The translations under genes were made by a program, and so were the position numbers. A stretch of DNA of 64,000 nucleotides, taken from Roseimaritima ulvae. Lineage in GTDB: Bacteria > Planctomycetota > Planctomycetia > Pirellulales > Pirellulaceae. Location: positions 2,914,001 to 2,978,000 of the forward strand of contig NZ_CP042914.1 in assembly GCF_008065135.1 (NCBI RefSeq), read 5' to 3'. Numbering within the stretch: position 1 is the first letter of the stretch; every line of letters starts with the position of its first letter. Positions 41,830 to 52,600 of the stretch are shown here, piece after piece. The notes beneath the pieces were generated by a model. The model was not told the DNA's origin. It saw only the letters and a list, made by a program, of their open reading frames with translations, and did not search any database.

Positions 41830-44064
41830 TTAGAACTCGAAATTGAAGGTTTTGATGATCAATCGCCACAGACGCCAGCCCAGAGTTTTGTTCTCGGTGT
41901 GGACCTTTGCCGAACCGCGATAGCCCAGTCGTATGGGCAGGTCGGTGTCGACCAAGGGCACCCGAGCTTGATAGGAAACGCTGCGCGGTTTGACCTGCCC
42001 GGTTTGGGGATCGATTTCGGTTTCTAAATCGCCACCGGTCTGGCTGGACATTCCCGACGATACATAGTCGCGATCCTGGGTGGAAAGTTCCTTAATTTCG
42101 CTACTAAAGGTGGTCATTTTTCGCGAATCCAATTTCAAGTCCACGGCGTCGCCTTCGCGGACCAATTGGATGTCGCCTTGGTCGATGATCAAAATGGCTT
42201 CCAACGAATCGGACGAGCCGATTTGGCATAGCAAGGTATCGGGCGTTAACAACGCACCTCGATTGTGTTCGCTCAGCGGAGAACCTTCCCAGTCGGGCAA
42301 CATTCCACTAGATGTGTCGCGTTGGGGTTTGTCGGGCGGTGGCAGCACGATGCCGGAGCGCGGGGCGTGGATCGTCAGCCGTTCGATCTCTTCTTCGGTT
42401 TTGCGAAGCATTTGAGCCAGCGAAGAGATCAATCGGGTTTGCGTTTGCAGACGCGAGGCCAGCGAAGGATCGCGTCGGCTCTGCAACCGCAGGTTCTCGA
42501 GTCGTTTCTTGGCTTGCTCCCATTCCCCGATCTGGTCGTGTTGTTGCATCAGCAAGTCGGGGTTTTCCAGCACCGCCAGAATGTCCCCCTGCTCCACATG
42601 CTCACCGGCTTTGACCGTCTTCACGATTAGGCCTGATGTATTGGCATACACGTTGCCGGTTTCGGACGGTTGGATTTCAAAGGCGCAATCGACGTGATGC
42701 GGCAAAGGCACCAAGCACACCAGTGCAATCACCGTCGCGACCACGGCCAGCGTGATGGTCAACGGAGTACGTTTCACTTTGGCCAACCTCCCAGGGGTAC
42801 GGCAGAACTTAAATGTTTGAATTACAGGTTGAGCGATCAGGCCGGTAAAGCCGATCACGGCGACCATCCGACCGACGATTTGCAGGCCGTAGGGTTCCAG
42901 AACTTTGATCACAAACCAACAGATCGAAAACACCACCACCCAGCGATAGATCACCGAGGCGATGGTGAACAAGCCGAAGAACAGTCGATTGCGTTGCGGC
43001 AGGAAGGGATCCTCTTGCAGTTCCAACCCCAGGCAGGTTTGTTGGAACCAACGCTTCAGAACTTCGGTGGCTTTCTGCCGCAGGTTGGGGATCTCCAGGA
43101 TGTCCATCAGGATGTAATAGCCGTCGAACCGCAACAGCGGGTTGCCGTTGACCAAAACCGTGCTGACGGCGTTTAAGAACATCATGTTCAGGCACAGGTC
43201 GTTCAGCAGTCCCGGTTCGCTGAAGTACCAGATGTAGGCCGCGAAGGAGGCCAGGATCATTTCCACATAGATCCCGCCGGCACCGATCCAGACGCGTTTC
43301 CACTTATTGGGCAGCATCCACGAGTCGGACACGTTGCAGTACAGACAGGGTGTAAAGACCAGTAGCATAAAGCCCAGTTCGTGGCACTCGCCGCCGAACT
43401 TTTTACAGCTGATGCCGTGGCCGAATTCATGGATCACCTTGACGATGCCCATCGTGGCCGCCAAATAAATCCAGCGGTCAGCGGCAAAGAACTGTTGGAA
43501 GGTGGGCAGCCGCGCATAGACCGTTTCGTACTGCATGGCCAACAGCAGCATCGCTGAAAGCCAAAAGGCAAGAAAGAAGATCAATGCGGGGACGGTAAAG
43601 AGCCATCCGGTCCAAGGCAAAATGCGGTTCAACACCCGTTCAGGGTCGAAGCCACGGAAGCGGAGGGCAAACACATTGGTGAACTTGCCCATCAGTTCTT
43701 TGCGGCGTTTGGTGGCGCCGCGTTTCTGCAGGGCTTTGCCTTGTCCCGGCGCGTTGCTGATTACCAAGCCGCTGCGGTGCAGCATGCCGATGAACTGCTG
43801 GAGGTCGCCGAAGGTAATTTTCTGCGGCGCGAACTGTTGTTCAAAGCCGTCTTTGATCTGCTGCAGCGAGACGTGGCCATCGAGCAGGTTGAGGATGAAA
43901 AATTCTTCTTCGTGGAAGCGGAAGTACTGCAGCCCCACGGGTTCTTTGACCACCCAATACGCCGTGCCCTGGTACAGTTGCCGGGTATGCGTCAGGTCGG
44001 GACGTTTGCGCACCGTCAGCGGTCGCGATGAACTGCTGACTAAGCTGTCTGCAAGCGTAGTCAT
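41830..44064 (-). CDS. Peptidase M50 (site-2 protease-like) fused to an HlyD adaptor, with PqqD-like N-terminus (744 aa)
   Basis: Residues 20-100 resemble a PqqD/peptide-binding winged helix (YFRFHEEEFFILNLLDGHVS). A membrane domain follows, with the zinc motif HEFGH at 212-216 and the third ligand in LLRFDGYYILMD (about 310-321), as in putative peptide zinc metalloproteases such as YydH. Helices continue to about residue 460. The C-terminus (about 470-744) is an HlyD module: lipoyl half-motif NTSGLIVKTVKAGEHVEQGD, a helical hairpin, a second lipoyl half and a beta-barrel. It should sit in the inner membrane and reach into the periplasm. It starts 3 bases after the HlyD gene. The substrate is unknown. 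Confidence 0.88.
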   Translation of the reverse strand: MTTLADSLVSSSSRPLTVRKRPDLTHTRQLYQGTAYWVVKEPVGLQYFRFHEEEFFILNLLDGHVSLQQIKDGFEQQFAPQKITFGDLQQFIGMLHRSGLVISNAPGQGKALQKRGATKRRKELMGKFTNVFALRFRGFDPERVLNRILPWTGWLFTVPALIFFLAFWLSAMLLLAMQYETVYARLPTFQQFFAADRWIYLAATMGIVKVIHEFGHGISCKKFGGECHELGFMLLVFTPCLYCNVSDSWMLPNKWKRVWIGAGGIYVEMILASFAAYIWYFSEPGLLNDLCLNMMFLNAVSTVLVNGNPLLRFDGYYILMDILEIPNLRQKATEVLKRWFQQTCLGLELQEDPFLPQRNRLFFGLFTIASVIYRWVVVFSICWFVIKVLEPYGLQIVGRMVAVIGFTGLIAQPVIQTFKFCRTPGRLAKVKRTPLTITLAVVATVIALVCLVPLPHHVDCAFEIQPSETGNVYANTSGLIVKTVKAGEHVEQGDILAVLENPDLLMQQHDQIGEWEQAKKRLENLRLQSRRDPSLASRLQTQTRLISSLAQMLRKTEEEIERLTIHAPRSGIVLPPPDKPQRDTSSGMLPDWEGSPLSEHNRGALLTPDTLLCQIGSSDSLEAILIIDQGDIQLVREGDAVDLKLDSRKMTTFSSEIKELSTQDRDYVSSGMSSQTGGDLETEIDPQTGQVKPRSVSYQARVPLVDTDLPIRLGYRGSAKVHTENKTLGWRLWRLIIKTFNFEF

Positions 44065-44067
44065 GAA

Positions 44068-45018
44068 TTAACGTTTCGCCAGTTCAGGGACGTTTTGGAA
44101 TACGATCGTGGCTTGCATTCCGGGATTGATCATCCATTCGTCGCCCTGTTGGACATTTTGCACGTCCACCCAGATACGGCGGCGACCGGCCAAGTCGACC
44201 TGGGTGCTGACGAAGTCGATGCGGGCGTTAAATTCAGCGGGTTGGGCGTCGGCGCTGGTTTGCACGTAGACCTTCACCGGGGCGCCCTTCACCACGGCTT
44301 GAGGGAACCGCAAGGCGTCGACGTCACCTTCGACTCGCAGCTTGTCCATCTGCACGACTTCGAATAGCGGCGAGCCGGGCTGGACCCATTCGCCCAGCTG
44401 AGCGATACGGGTTTCGATGTAGCCGCCAAAAGGTGCGGTAACCTGTCGCTTTTTGACTTCCAGTTCAGCCAGTTCGCGGCTGCGTTTCTTGGCGATCAAG
44501 GTGGTCTTGGCCTGCTTGCCTTCCAGTTCGGCAAGTTCGATGCGGAGTTTTTGGCGGTCGGCGTCGAGACGTTTCTTTTCGGCTTCCCAGAACGGAATCG
44601 AGCCGCTCTTGAGCATCTCTTCGTATGATTTGTATTCCGCTCGGGCCGAGGCTTCACTGGCTACGGCGTCTCGCAGGTTGACGTCGTTTTCGGCCGTCAG
44701 CAGGGCTTCCATTTCTTCGGCCTGCCGTAGAGCCAGCATCAGTCGGGCCTGCTCGTCATCGATCACGGCGATCAGCTGGCCGGCTTCGACGCTAACGCCT
44801 TCGTCGACTTTTAGTTCGGTCAACATGCCTTCGACCTGCGAAGGGATGCGAGCGCTATGGATCAACTTAACGAGACAGTTGGTGGCCGTCAGCGGTTGGT
44901 TGCTGTCGACCGATTCGGTCGTCGGCGGCAGAAACCCCGGTCGTTGCGGGGTGAAATTCTGAGCCGTCACCGTTCCCATCGTCAGGCAGGCAAGCAGGCA
45001 AGCGGTAAAGGTTCGCAT
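44068..45018 (-). CDS. HlyD family periplasmic adaptor (316 aa)
   Basis: The start at 45018 gives a signal peptide (MRTFTACLLACLTMGTVTAQ); a longer in-frame start would overlap the upstream gene. The lipoyl half-motif VEGMLTELKVDEGVSVEAGQ, a long helical hairpin (about 95-180 with many Glu/Lys/Ala), the second half APFGGYIETRIAQLGEWV and a beta-barrel follow in standard order. Unlike the other two genes of the cassette it has no extra domain and appears freely periplasmic. It is translated between the GAF-HlyD and M50-HlyD genes. Confidence 0.9.
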   Translation of the reverse strand: MRTFTACLLACLTMGTVTAQNFTPQRPGFLPPTTESVDSNQPLTATNCLVKLIHSARIPSQVEGMLTELKVDEGVSVEAGQLIAVIDDEQARLMLALRQAEEMEALLTAENDVNLRDAVASEASARAEYKSYEEMLKSGSIPFWEAEKKRLDADRQKLRIELAELEGKQAKTTLIAKKRSRELAELEVKKRQVTAPFGGYIETRIAQLGEWVQPGSPLFEVVQMDKLRVEGDVDALRFPQAVVKGAPVKVYVQTSADAQPAEFNARIDFVSTQVDLAGRRRIWVDVQNVQQGDEWMINPGMQATIVFQNVPELAKR

Positions 45019-45071
45019 AGGAATACTTAACGGTTGGAGTCGCAAGAGAAGGGGTCGCAGGGGAGAAGAGA

Positions 45072-47120
45072 TTAGAAGAAGAACTTGCATAGCCATTCAT
45101 AGACCTCGTGAAAGACCACGTAACCGGCCGACTTTTTACCGGCCTGCACGTCGGCGATGACTTTGGCGCCGGGCCGCGGAGACATTTTCAACAACTCGTC
45201 ATTGTCGGGAGTGGCTCGCATCGTCACCGTGTTACCCTCCTCCTGATCGGGTTTGGCACGCAACTCGATCGAATCCCGCGGCAGTGTGGCAGCCAGGGTG
45301 GTGTCGGGATCGGTAGCCAGGATGTATTCGACTTCCAGCTCCGACGCCTCGCTGTCGATGAATGCCGCATCCAAGTGGCTCATCCGCTTTTCCGGCATGT
45401 TCAGCTCGAGGTGCATGGGCTGATCAAAATCGGCAACTTCCAACAATACCTGTCCGGTGGTCACCGGCCGGCTGTAAAGCGTTTTTTCCACGTCCCAGGT
45501 CAACACCCTTCCGCGGATCGGCGAGCGAACGGTCAGCGACTGCTGTTTTTCTTCCAGCAGATCCAATTTGCCGTTCAAGCTGTTCAAGCGGATGATGGCT
45601 TCGGAGCGTTCTCCGATCAGTTGATCGCGTTCGGCGCGTTTGAGGTCTTTGTTGTTGGTCAACACGCCGGTGATGCGATCCAGGTCGGCGTTGGCCGTAT
45701 TGATTTGGCCAATGGTTTCAACGATCTGCAGTTCCAGTTCGCGGTTCCGCAGTCGCAACAGTTCCTGGCCTTCTTCGACGACGGAGTTATGACCGACCAG
45801 CACTTCCAGGACTTCGCCATCGATGTTGGCGAACACCTGTTGGCGAACATCCGGCTCGAGCGTGCCCTCGGCTTCGAGTTGAAGTTCCAGGGGCACAAAG
45901 ATCAAGCCCAGGATCAGGGCCAGTATCAGGCCGGCCACGGCCAGGGTTTTGGGTAAGGTGCGAGCCCGCAAGACCCAGGTGGCTTTGCCGATCGCTCGCC
46001 ACAGCGGCATCAAAAATAGATTGCTGTGTTCAAGCGAATTGGCCAGCGCTCGGGTGCCGTGTTCGTAGACCAAGTTGACGCGGGCGCGGAACACATCGGG
46101 CGGCAGATCGCTTTCGATTTGTTCGACGATCAAAGCTCCGATGACTTCGCCGCGATGTGCGTTGTCGCGATCGACCGTGCCAGCCGCTCCGGTTTCCTCT
46201 TTGCTGTCGTCGCGCTGCGGTTCGCGAAGCGGGAGGACGGCAATGTTACGACCGTAGGACTGGTCGACGTAGTCTTCGAGAGCTTCTTCGATTTGGGGCG
46301 GCAGGTCTTCGGTGGTGCCGTCATGCCATAGCGGTTCGCCGGCGGCCACCACGCGGGTCGCCAACAGGTTCAGCGCCGCCACGATATTGGAGCGATTCTC
46401 GATCGTGTCCTGCCCGCTGATCGATTGGACTTTGCACTTTCGGCCCTTCTTGATCGCCACGCTGACACGGTCGCAGCCGATCAGCCGGCGGCCTTCATTG
46501 GCGATGATAAAAGCGGTTTCTTTGGAATGCAGGGATTCGTGAGCCGCACGGGCAAAGGAATCGGCTTGCTGCCAAAGCACCTGTCGATCGCTGAACACCC
46601 GCAGTTTCTGACCTCGCAACCATTCGGTGGCCAGGTCGCACATCTGCTGCAGGAACTTTAGGTAGCCTTTTTGGGTTTCCGGAGCGGTATCAGGCCGCTG
46701 GAAAACCTCGATCAGTCCATCGGTCTTGCCTTCATGGGCCAAGGGCGCCATGACCAATAGATACCGCGTGGGGTTGCCTTCCTGTTCACCATCGGCGGTT
46801 CCGCTGTAGGGCGGCACTATCAAAGACTGGCCGCTGCGGGAGACGCGGTTGATCAGGCGGTTGTGCTGAATCGCATCGTTGGTGTCGTCGTCGAGTAAGG
46901 ATTGACCGACGTTGATTTGGTATTTCAGACGAGGCTGTTGGTCCTCATCCATTAACCATACGGCTCCGCCGACGGCCGCCAGGGCGGTGATCACGCGTTG
47001 CAGGAATTCGGGAAAGAACTCTTCGGCCGTCGCGCCGCTTTTGGTTAACGCCGCAATCTCATTCACTAATACGCGAATCTGTTGCTTCGTTTCTTCGATC
47101 GTTTGTTGATTGACCGTCAT
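45072..47120 (-). CDS. GAF domain protein fused to an HlyD-type adaptor (682 aa)
   Basis: Residues about 25-165 and 185-370 are two GAF-like domains, the second with GRRLIGCDRVSVAIKKGRK. One membrane helix at about 407-428 (LAVAGLILALILGLIFVPLE) separates this cytosolic sensor half from a periplasmic HlyD half with NIDGEVLEVLVGHNSVVEEG, a helical hairpin (about 475-530), a second lipoyl half (RSPIRGRVLTWDVEKTL) and a barrel. The arrangement would let a cytoplasmic ligand influence a periplasmic adaptor. It is the first gene of the three-gene cassette. Confidence 0.87.
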   Translation of the reverse strand: MTVNQQTIEETKQQIRVLVNEIAALTKSGATAEEFFPEFLQRVITALAAVGGAVWLMDEDQQPRLKYQINVGQSLLDDDTNDAIQHNRLINRVSRSGQSLIVPPYSGTADGEQEGNPTRYLLVMAPLAHEGKTDGLIEVFQRPDTAPETQKGYLKFLQQMCDLATEWLRGQKLRVFSDRQVLWQQADSFARAAHESLHSKETAFIIANEGRRLIGCDRVSVAIKKGRKCKVQSISGQDTIENRSNIVAALNLLATRVVAAGEPLWHDGTTEDLPPQIEEALEDYVDQSYGRNIAVLPLREPQRDDSKEETGAAGTVDRDNAHRGEVIGALIVEQIESDLPPDVFRARVNLVYEHGTRALANSLEHSNLFLMPLWRAIGKATWVLRARTLPKTLAVAGLILALILGLIFVPLELQLEAEGTLEPDVRQQVFANIDGEVLEVLVGHNSVVEEGQELLRLRNRELELQIVETIGQINTANADLDRITGVLTNNKDLKRAERDQLIGERSEAIIRLNSLNGKLDLLEEKQQSLTVRSPIRGRVLTWDVEKTLYSRPVTTGQVLLEVADFDQPMHLELNMPEKRMSHLDAAFIDSEASELEVEYILATDPDTTLAATLPRDSIELRAKPDQEEGNTVTMRATPDNDELLKMSPRPGAKVIADVQAGKKSAGYVVFHEVYEWLCKFFF

Positions 47121-47575
47121 GCTTCGTTAACTTCCCAGTGCCATGGAAAAAGCCGGGGGGACCAATGTGAAGGCTATTAAGTCGCGGCGGCAACAGCCAT
47201 ACCGTACGGCCCAGTTATCGCCAAACTCACCGCCATTGCGGGGAGACGATAGCGATTGTTCCAGTCGTACCAGGGCGTGCCGTGCCGCCACGTTTCGAGG
47301 CCAGCGTCCGATGACTCGGCCCACGGTCGTTTCCGTCAGAAGAATCCACAAAATTCCGATTTCCTAAACAACCACACCGCTATTTATACTTTTAGTATAA
47401 AATCCTCTGGCAGGCGAGCCAAATTCAAAATTTTGCAAACAAGATGGAGAGCCGCGACAGACCGGCGGCTGGGAACTTGCCACGCCGCCGGGGTGTCCGA
47501 AGCGAATGCAAACGCGCTTTCGAGGGAGGCTCCGCTGGGGGCCCCCGACGGCGCAGACAACGATAAAGGAAACGG
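47121..47575. other. Divergent intergenic region
   Basis: About 455 bases between the HlyD cassette and the small zinc-binding gene. The central part is AT-rich with a palindrome at 47383-47401; the rest shows no gene. Short frames on both strands are not supported. Confidence 0.7.
47383..47401. promoter_or_regulatory. AT-rich palindrome with back-to-back -10-like boxes
   Basis: TTTATACT-TTT-AGTATAAA is a perfect 8-3-8 inverted repeat. TATACT on each strand is a good -10 match, so it may serve divergent promoters or bind a regulator. Matching -35 boxes are not clear on either strand. Confidence 0.45.
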
Positions 47576-47968
47576 ATGAACGTGCCCACGGCATCTTTGG
47601 CGGCGGCGAGCGACGCGATGCAACAGCTGAATCAGCAGCTGAACCATCTCCAGCGGTCGATCCGGCAAGCCATCGAGGCCTATCTGCACTCGATGGTCGG
47701 ACAAAGCTTCGGTACGGTGGCGGAAAACCAGCAATTTGTGCGGTCCGTTCAAGCTTTGCTGGAATCGCACGGGCTCCGCGTCCGCTGCCCCGAATGCGGC
47801 CATCCGGCCATCCTCCGCTGCTCGCGGAGTCGCGGTTCGGTGGGCGGCGTGTTCGTATTTGACCACTACATCCAGGGTCGGCGGACGTTTCACGGCGGGG
47901 GCAGCACGCTGCCCAAGGTGTCGGTAATCGCCAAACCAGCCCGCCGCAGCGCCTCAGCCGCCTCCTGA
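47576..47968 (+). CDS. Small zinc-ribbon-like hypothetical protein (130 aa)
   Basis: A helical N-terminal half rich in Gln and Leu (QLNQQLNHLQRSIRQAIEAY) leads to RVRCPECGHPAILRCSR (about residues 68-84), which looks like a zinc-binding knuckle with a third cysteine, and to GGVFVFDHYIQGRRTFHGGG. This pattern appears conserved in planctomycetes, from memory; no function is known. AAAGGAAACGG just upstream of the ATG offers a weak ribosome site. Confidence 0.72.
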   Translation: MNVPTASLAAASDAMQQLNQQLNHLQRSIRQAIEAYLHSMVGQSFGTVAENQQFVRSVQALLESHGLRVRCPECGHPAILRCSRSRGSVGGVFVFDHYIQGRRTFHGGGSTLPKVSVIAKPARRSASAAS

Positions 47969-48183
47969 TCGCATCAGGTCAGCCCCCAGGGGCACTGTGC
48001 CGGTTCGTTGAGCGTACAAACTGGGACAACGGAAAATTCCGCACCACGTTTGAGAAACTCCGGTTTGGAGGCCCGCCGGAGGGTTGTGCAAACGGATTTC
48101 TAACTACAATCTCTCGCAGGACACCACGGGCCGGGGGCCCATGCTACGTACACCCTTGAAACAGACGCTTGGAGTCGGTTGTT

Positions 48184-49521
48184 ATGAAGATTGCGATGAT
48201 TGGTACGGGCTATGTGGGCCTGGTGACGGGCACGTGCTTTGCCGACAGCGGCAATGATGTTGTCTGCGTGGATATCGACGAGGAAAAAATTGCGGCTTTG
48301 AAGGCCGGTGAGATCCCGATCTATGAGCCCGGCCTGAGTGAGTTGGTGGTCCGCAACAGCGAATCCGGCCGCTTGACCTTTACGACCGATCTGGCCGACG
48401 GCGTTTCCAGATCCCAGATCATCTACCTAGCCGTGGGCACGCCGCCGGCCGCTGACGGTTCGGCAGACCTGACGGCATTGCGGGCCGTGGTGGACCAAAT
48501 GGCTCCGCACCTGACGGACGATGCGGTTGTGGTCACCAAAAGCACGGTGCCGGTGGGCACGAATCAATTTATCTTCGAACGCTTGCAGGAGTTGCTGGGC
48601 CGCGAAGTGGATGTCGCCAGCAATCCGGAATTCCTGAAAGAAGGCGCCGCGATCGACGACTTCATGAAACCCGATCGCGTGGTCGTGGGTGTGCGTCGAG
48701 CGGAAGTGGCCGAAATCCTTAACGAGTTGTATCGACCTTTCCTCCGTACCGACCGGCCATTTTTGGCGATGAGCCCGCAATCGGCTGAGTTGACCAAGTA
48801 TGTCGCCAATGCCCTGTTGAGCACTAAGATTTCGTTCATCAACGAGATGGCCAACCTGTGTGAGCAGATGGGAGGCGATATCAACGATGTGCGACGAGGC
48901 ATCGGCCACGACCAGCGGATCGGCTTCGCGTTCCTATTTCCCGGCGTCGGATATGGGGGCAGCTGTTTTCCCAAAGATGTCCGTGCGCTGGCCAGCATGG
49001 CTCGCGATTTGGGGCTCGACCCGCGGATCATGGACGCGGTCGATTCGGTCAATCAACATCAAAAGACCGTGTTGGTCGACAAGATCAAAAACTATTTTGA
49101 AGGGGACGTGACGGGAAAACGGATTGCCGTCTGGGGTCTGGCGTTTAAACCGCGGACCGATGATATCCGCGAAGCCCCCGCGTTGACGCTGTTGGATTAC
49201 CTGCTCGAAAACGGCGCCCAGCCACAGGTGCATGACCCCGAAGCGAGCGAGAACATTCGCGCCCGCTACGGCAACAAATTGGTCTATTGTGAAAGCGCCA
49301 TGGATGCCTTAAATGGGGCCGATGCGTTGGCCATCAACACCGAATGGAAGGCCTATCACAATCCCGACTTTGACGACATGAAGAACCGCATGAACGGGCG
49401 AGTCATCTTTGACGGGCGGAATTTGTACGAACCCGAACAAATGCTTAAAAAGGGCTTTTCCTACTACAGCATCGGGCGCCCCCCGGCACTGCTGGAGGCG
49501 AATTTGCCGTCGCGTGCCTAG
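48184..49521 (+). CDS. ugd: UDP-glucose 6-dehydrogenase (445 aa)
   Basis: Oxidises UDP-glucose to UDP-glucuronate with two NAD+, supplying acidic sugars for surface polysaccharides. The NAD-binding N-terminus reads [20 protein letters not shown]. The catalytic cysteine lies in [13 protein letters not shown] (about residue 260), and the C-terminal domain has [17 protein letters not shown]. Start ATG 48184; an upstream in-frame TTG is less likely. It is followed by a large secreted glycosidase-like gene. Confidence 0.96.
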   Translation: MKIAMIGTGYVGLVTGTCFADSGNDVVCVDIDEEKIAALKAGEIPIYEPGLSELVVRNSESGRLTFTTDLADGVSRSQIIYLAVGTPPAADGSADLTALRAVVDQMAPHLTDDAVVVTKSTVPVGTNQFIFERLQELLGREVDVASNPEFLKEGAAIDDFMKPDRVVVGVRRAEVAEILNELYRPFLRTDRPFLAMSPQSAELTKYVANALLSTKISFINEMANLCEQMGGDINDVRRGIGHDQRIGFAFLFPGVGYGGSCFPKDVRALASMARDLGLDPRIMDAVDSVNQHQKTVLVDKIKNYFEGDVTGKRIAVWGLAFKPRTDDIREAPALTLLDYLLENGAQPQVHDPEASENIRARYGNKLVYCESAMDALNGADALAINTEWKAYHNPDFDDMKNRMNGRVIFDGRNLYEPEQMLKKGFSYYSIGRPPALLEANLPSRA

Positions 49522-49658
49522 CAATTACCTCATAATACGGGTTTACGCGGGTTCGTTAGACGGCCTAGGATCGGGAATCGACCGTAATAGGCGGTGGTTC
49601 TTTGGGTGCGACAAAGAGCCGAGCCGGTCTCGAATCCCTCGCTTGGAAACACGTGTTC

Positions 49659-52600
49659 ATGTTCGGACAAGGACGTCCGCTGTTCGGTTTTCCCTTGCCC
49701 AGACGCTGGGCGAGTGCTGGATGGATCGCTGCGCTGTGGCTTCTCGCGTTCGCTAGCATCGCAACACCGATCCCCGCCGCCGCGTTGCAGCCGGCCGTTC
49801 CCGCCGCCATGCGGATTCGCGTCAGTTGGTCGCTAAACCAGCCCACCAACCTGCAAGCCACGCTGCGAACGCAACAAGCGACCTTGCGGGCGCCGCAAAA
49901 TCTTTGCCTTTCGACCGGTTCCACGGGCGGCTTTCGGCTCCGTCGCGACGGCCACCAGTTACAGTTTTTGCCTCGTGGCCAAGCCGCATTCGGCGGGTTT
50001 GACATCGTTGTCGAAGGCGACTTGCAGGATTCCCTGGAATTGTCCCTGGCCGCCTCGGTGGATCCCACGCCGGGCACCTCCAGCGCCCCGCAGACAGCTG
50101 GACAACCGGTCACGCGGACGGTGCGGTTGGCCGAACTGCGCAGCGAAACCGTGGCTTTTGAGATCCCCGGACTGGGCACCGTTCAAGTACAACGCTCGCC
50201 AGGCGATTCCATCCACGCCGATTTCCAACGTGATGCGTTGGTGTTCTGGACCTCTGAACAGGTTCCGCTGCAGTTGCGAATTCTGCCCACCGCAGCGGTG
50301 CATGCCGGGGAGACGCTGGAGACGCGGATGACCGTGCGGGCAGCACGGGGAGGCCGCGTCGTTCACAAGCAACACTGGTCCACCCCGGTCGACGAGCAGG
50401 GGCAGATCGCGCCGCTGGACGCCGGTCCGCTGACGATCCCCGCGCAGGAAGGTGCCTACGATATCGAACTGGTTTGCGTGCGACCGCGGGGCTCAGCGCT
50501 GGGGTTGTTAAAAACGGACCTCCGCGCGCTGCGGGGCGAAACCACCGTGGCTGCCCGGACCGTGCAGGTGGCGGCTATCGCCAAACAACGTCCGGCGACG
50601 GCCGGCGAAGCGTTTCGCCCGATCGGAAAAATTCAACCGCTGCGTCGCACTTGGTCCATGCCACGGCTGCTGCCCAGCGTGACGGCCGGCTTGGTCGCCA
50701 GTGAAGAACCGGTTGCCAGTGGTGCCCTGGGCGAAGAACTGCACGCCGGCGAGCCGATCGCCGTGTTGGGGCCCGCCGCCTGGTACGCTTCTCCGTTGCC
50801 GGTCGCCGAACTGGGACGCCCTCATCTATTGGTGATCCGCTACCCGAAAAACCAACTTATGCAATTGGGCGTCAGCGTCGTTCAACCCGATGCCGGGGGC
50901 AACATTCCTCCGTTGGGCACCGATACCGGCGTGGCCGCTTCGGTGGTCGCTGGGCCCCTGAGCGGAGAACCGTGGGCCGAGCATCGCGTCGTGTTTTGGC
51001 CGCACCACCGCCGTCCGTACGTGGTCCTGACCAACCATGATTCCGACGAACCGGTACGTTTCGAATCGATCCGTGTGGAAGCCGGACCGCTCGACTTGGC
51101 ATCCGCCTCGCTCAGCTCCGACGCCGCGACGCTTACCACTACTGCCGGCGGTTCCACCCCTGCCACGGTCACCGCCGCTGGTACCGATACCGATACCGAC
51201 ATTAAAACATTCTCAGACGCTTCGGGCGCGGCGATGCGTTCGCGTCTGGCGGCGCTGTATTTGGATAAACCGCTACTGGCCGAATGCTTTGGGGACGGGG
51301 GCGTCCTCGACCAGGAAAACGGCATGGTGCTGGAAGACTGGCAGACCTTCCTCACCGCCGGTCAGCGATTGGTCGACTACCTGAAATGGGCCGGCTACAA
51401 CGGCGCCATCGTTACCGTGTCGAGTGATGGTGGCACGCTGTACCCCAGCGATTTGATCCAAGCGACGCCGCGGTTTGACAATGGCGTGTTCTCTTCTCGC
51501 GGACACGACCCGATCCGCAAAGATGTGTTGGAACTGTTGATGCGGTTGTGCGATCGTGAAGGCCTGCAGTTGGTCCCGTCGGTGGAGTGGACAACGCCGA
51601 TCCCGCAATTGGAACGCCTGCTCGACGATCCGCAACACGATGCCGGGATTCAGCCCGTCGACTTTCATCAACGACCCTATCGCCACGATCCCACGGCACA
51701 AGTGGGAGAGGTGCCTTACTACAATCCGCTGCACCCCCAAGTACAAGCCGTCCTGGCTGCCGCGGTCGCTGAATTGACCCAGCGGTATCAGGGCCATCGC
51801 TGCTTTACCGGATTGGGGGTGCACCTTGGCAAGGCCACGCCCATGCAGCTGCCCCCAGCGCAGTGGACCCAAGATCCGCTCCTCGTGCAGCGTTTTTTGC
51901 GACAACAAAGCATGGCTGGCGGCGCGGCTACGGTTCCCAGCGAAGCGACGGCTTTGGCCCAGTGGCTCGCTGCCGAGGGCGCGGAGTCGTTCGCCGGGTG
52001 GCGCGCCGCGCAGCTGACAGACTTTTACCGCCGGCTGACCGCCGCGGTGGCTGGCCGGCGACTGTTGGTTCTGTCTGCTGATGGTTCCGGCTCGCTGTCG
52101 ACGTCGTACTCGTTTGGCTTGGACTGGCAGCAACTCGGAGCGATCGACAATCTGGTTCCGCTGCGTTTGATCCGCGAGTCGGTCTTTCGCGATGTGGTCC
52201 AGCAGGCCAGCGATGCCCGTTACAACGAGTCCTCGAAGTGGGATCAGCAGCTGGCCACGGCCAAGGCGGCTGGGGCGTTGGTGTTTCGTCCGTCGTTGGA
52301 GACACGCAACCCAAGTCTCCGCGAGCACGCCCCGGTGGCTGCCGGCGCGAATCGCAAAAACTGGTACGTGCACGCGGTGCCCGATGGCCAACGTTATCGT
52401 CACCAATTGATTCGCACCTTGGAAAACGTCGATGCCCAGGTCTTAGCCGTGGGCGGTTGGACCGCGCCGCTGGGACAAGAGCAAGCCACGCGAGAGGTGC
52501 TGCGTACCTTTGCTCTACTGCCGCCTCAAGTCATGCAGCCGGTACCCGCGAGCGGTGACGAATCGGCCAGCATCCGAGTGCGACAATTGGTCTCCGCAAC

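Noticed and set aside
47383-47401. Terminator reading of the TTTATACT palindrome
   Set aside because: The stem is AT-only, weak and far upstream of both divergent genes, so a promoter or operator is more likely.
51273-52406. Frame of 377 codons on the minus strand
   Set aside because: Antisense to the 1335-residue secreted protein, which has a signal peptide and a continuous frame.
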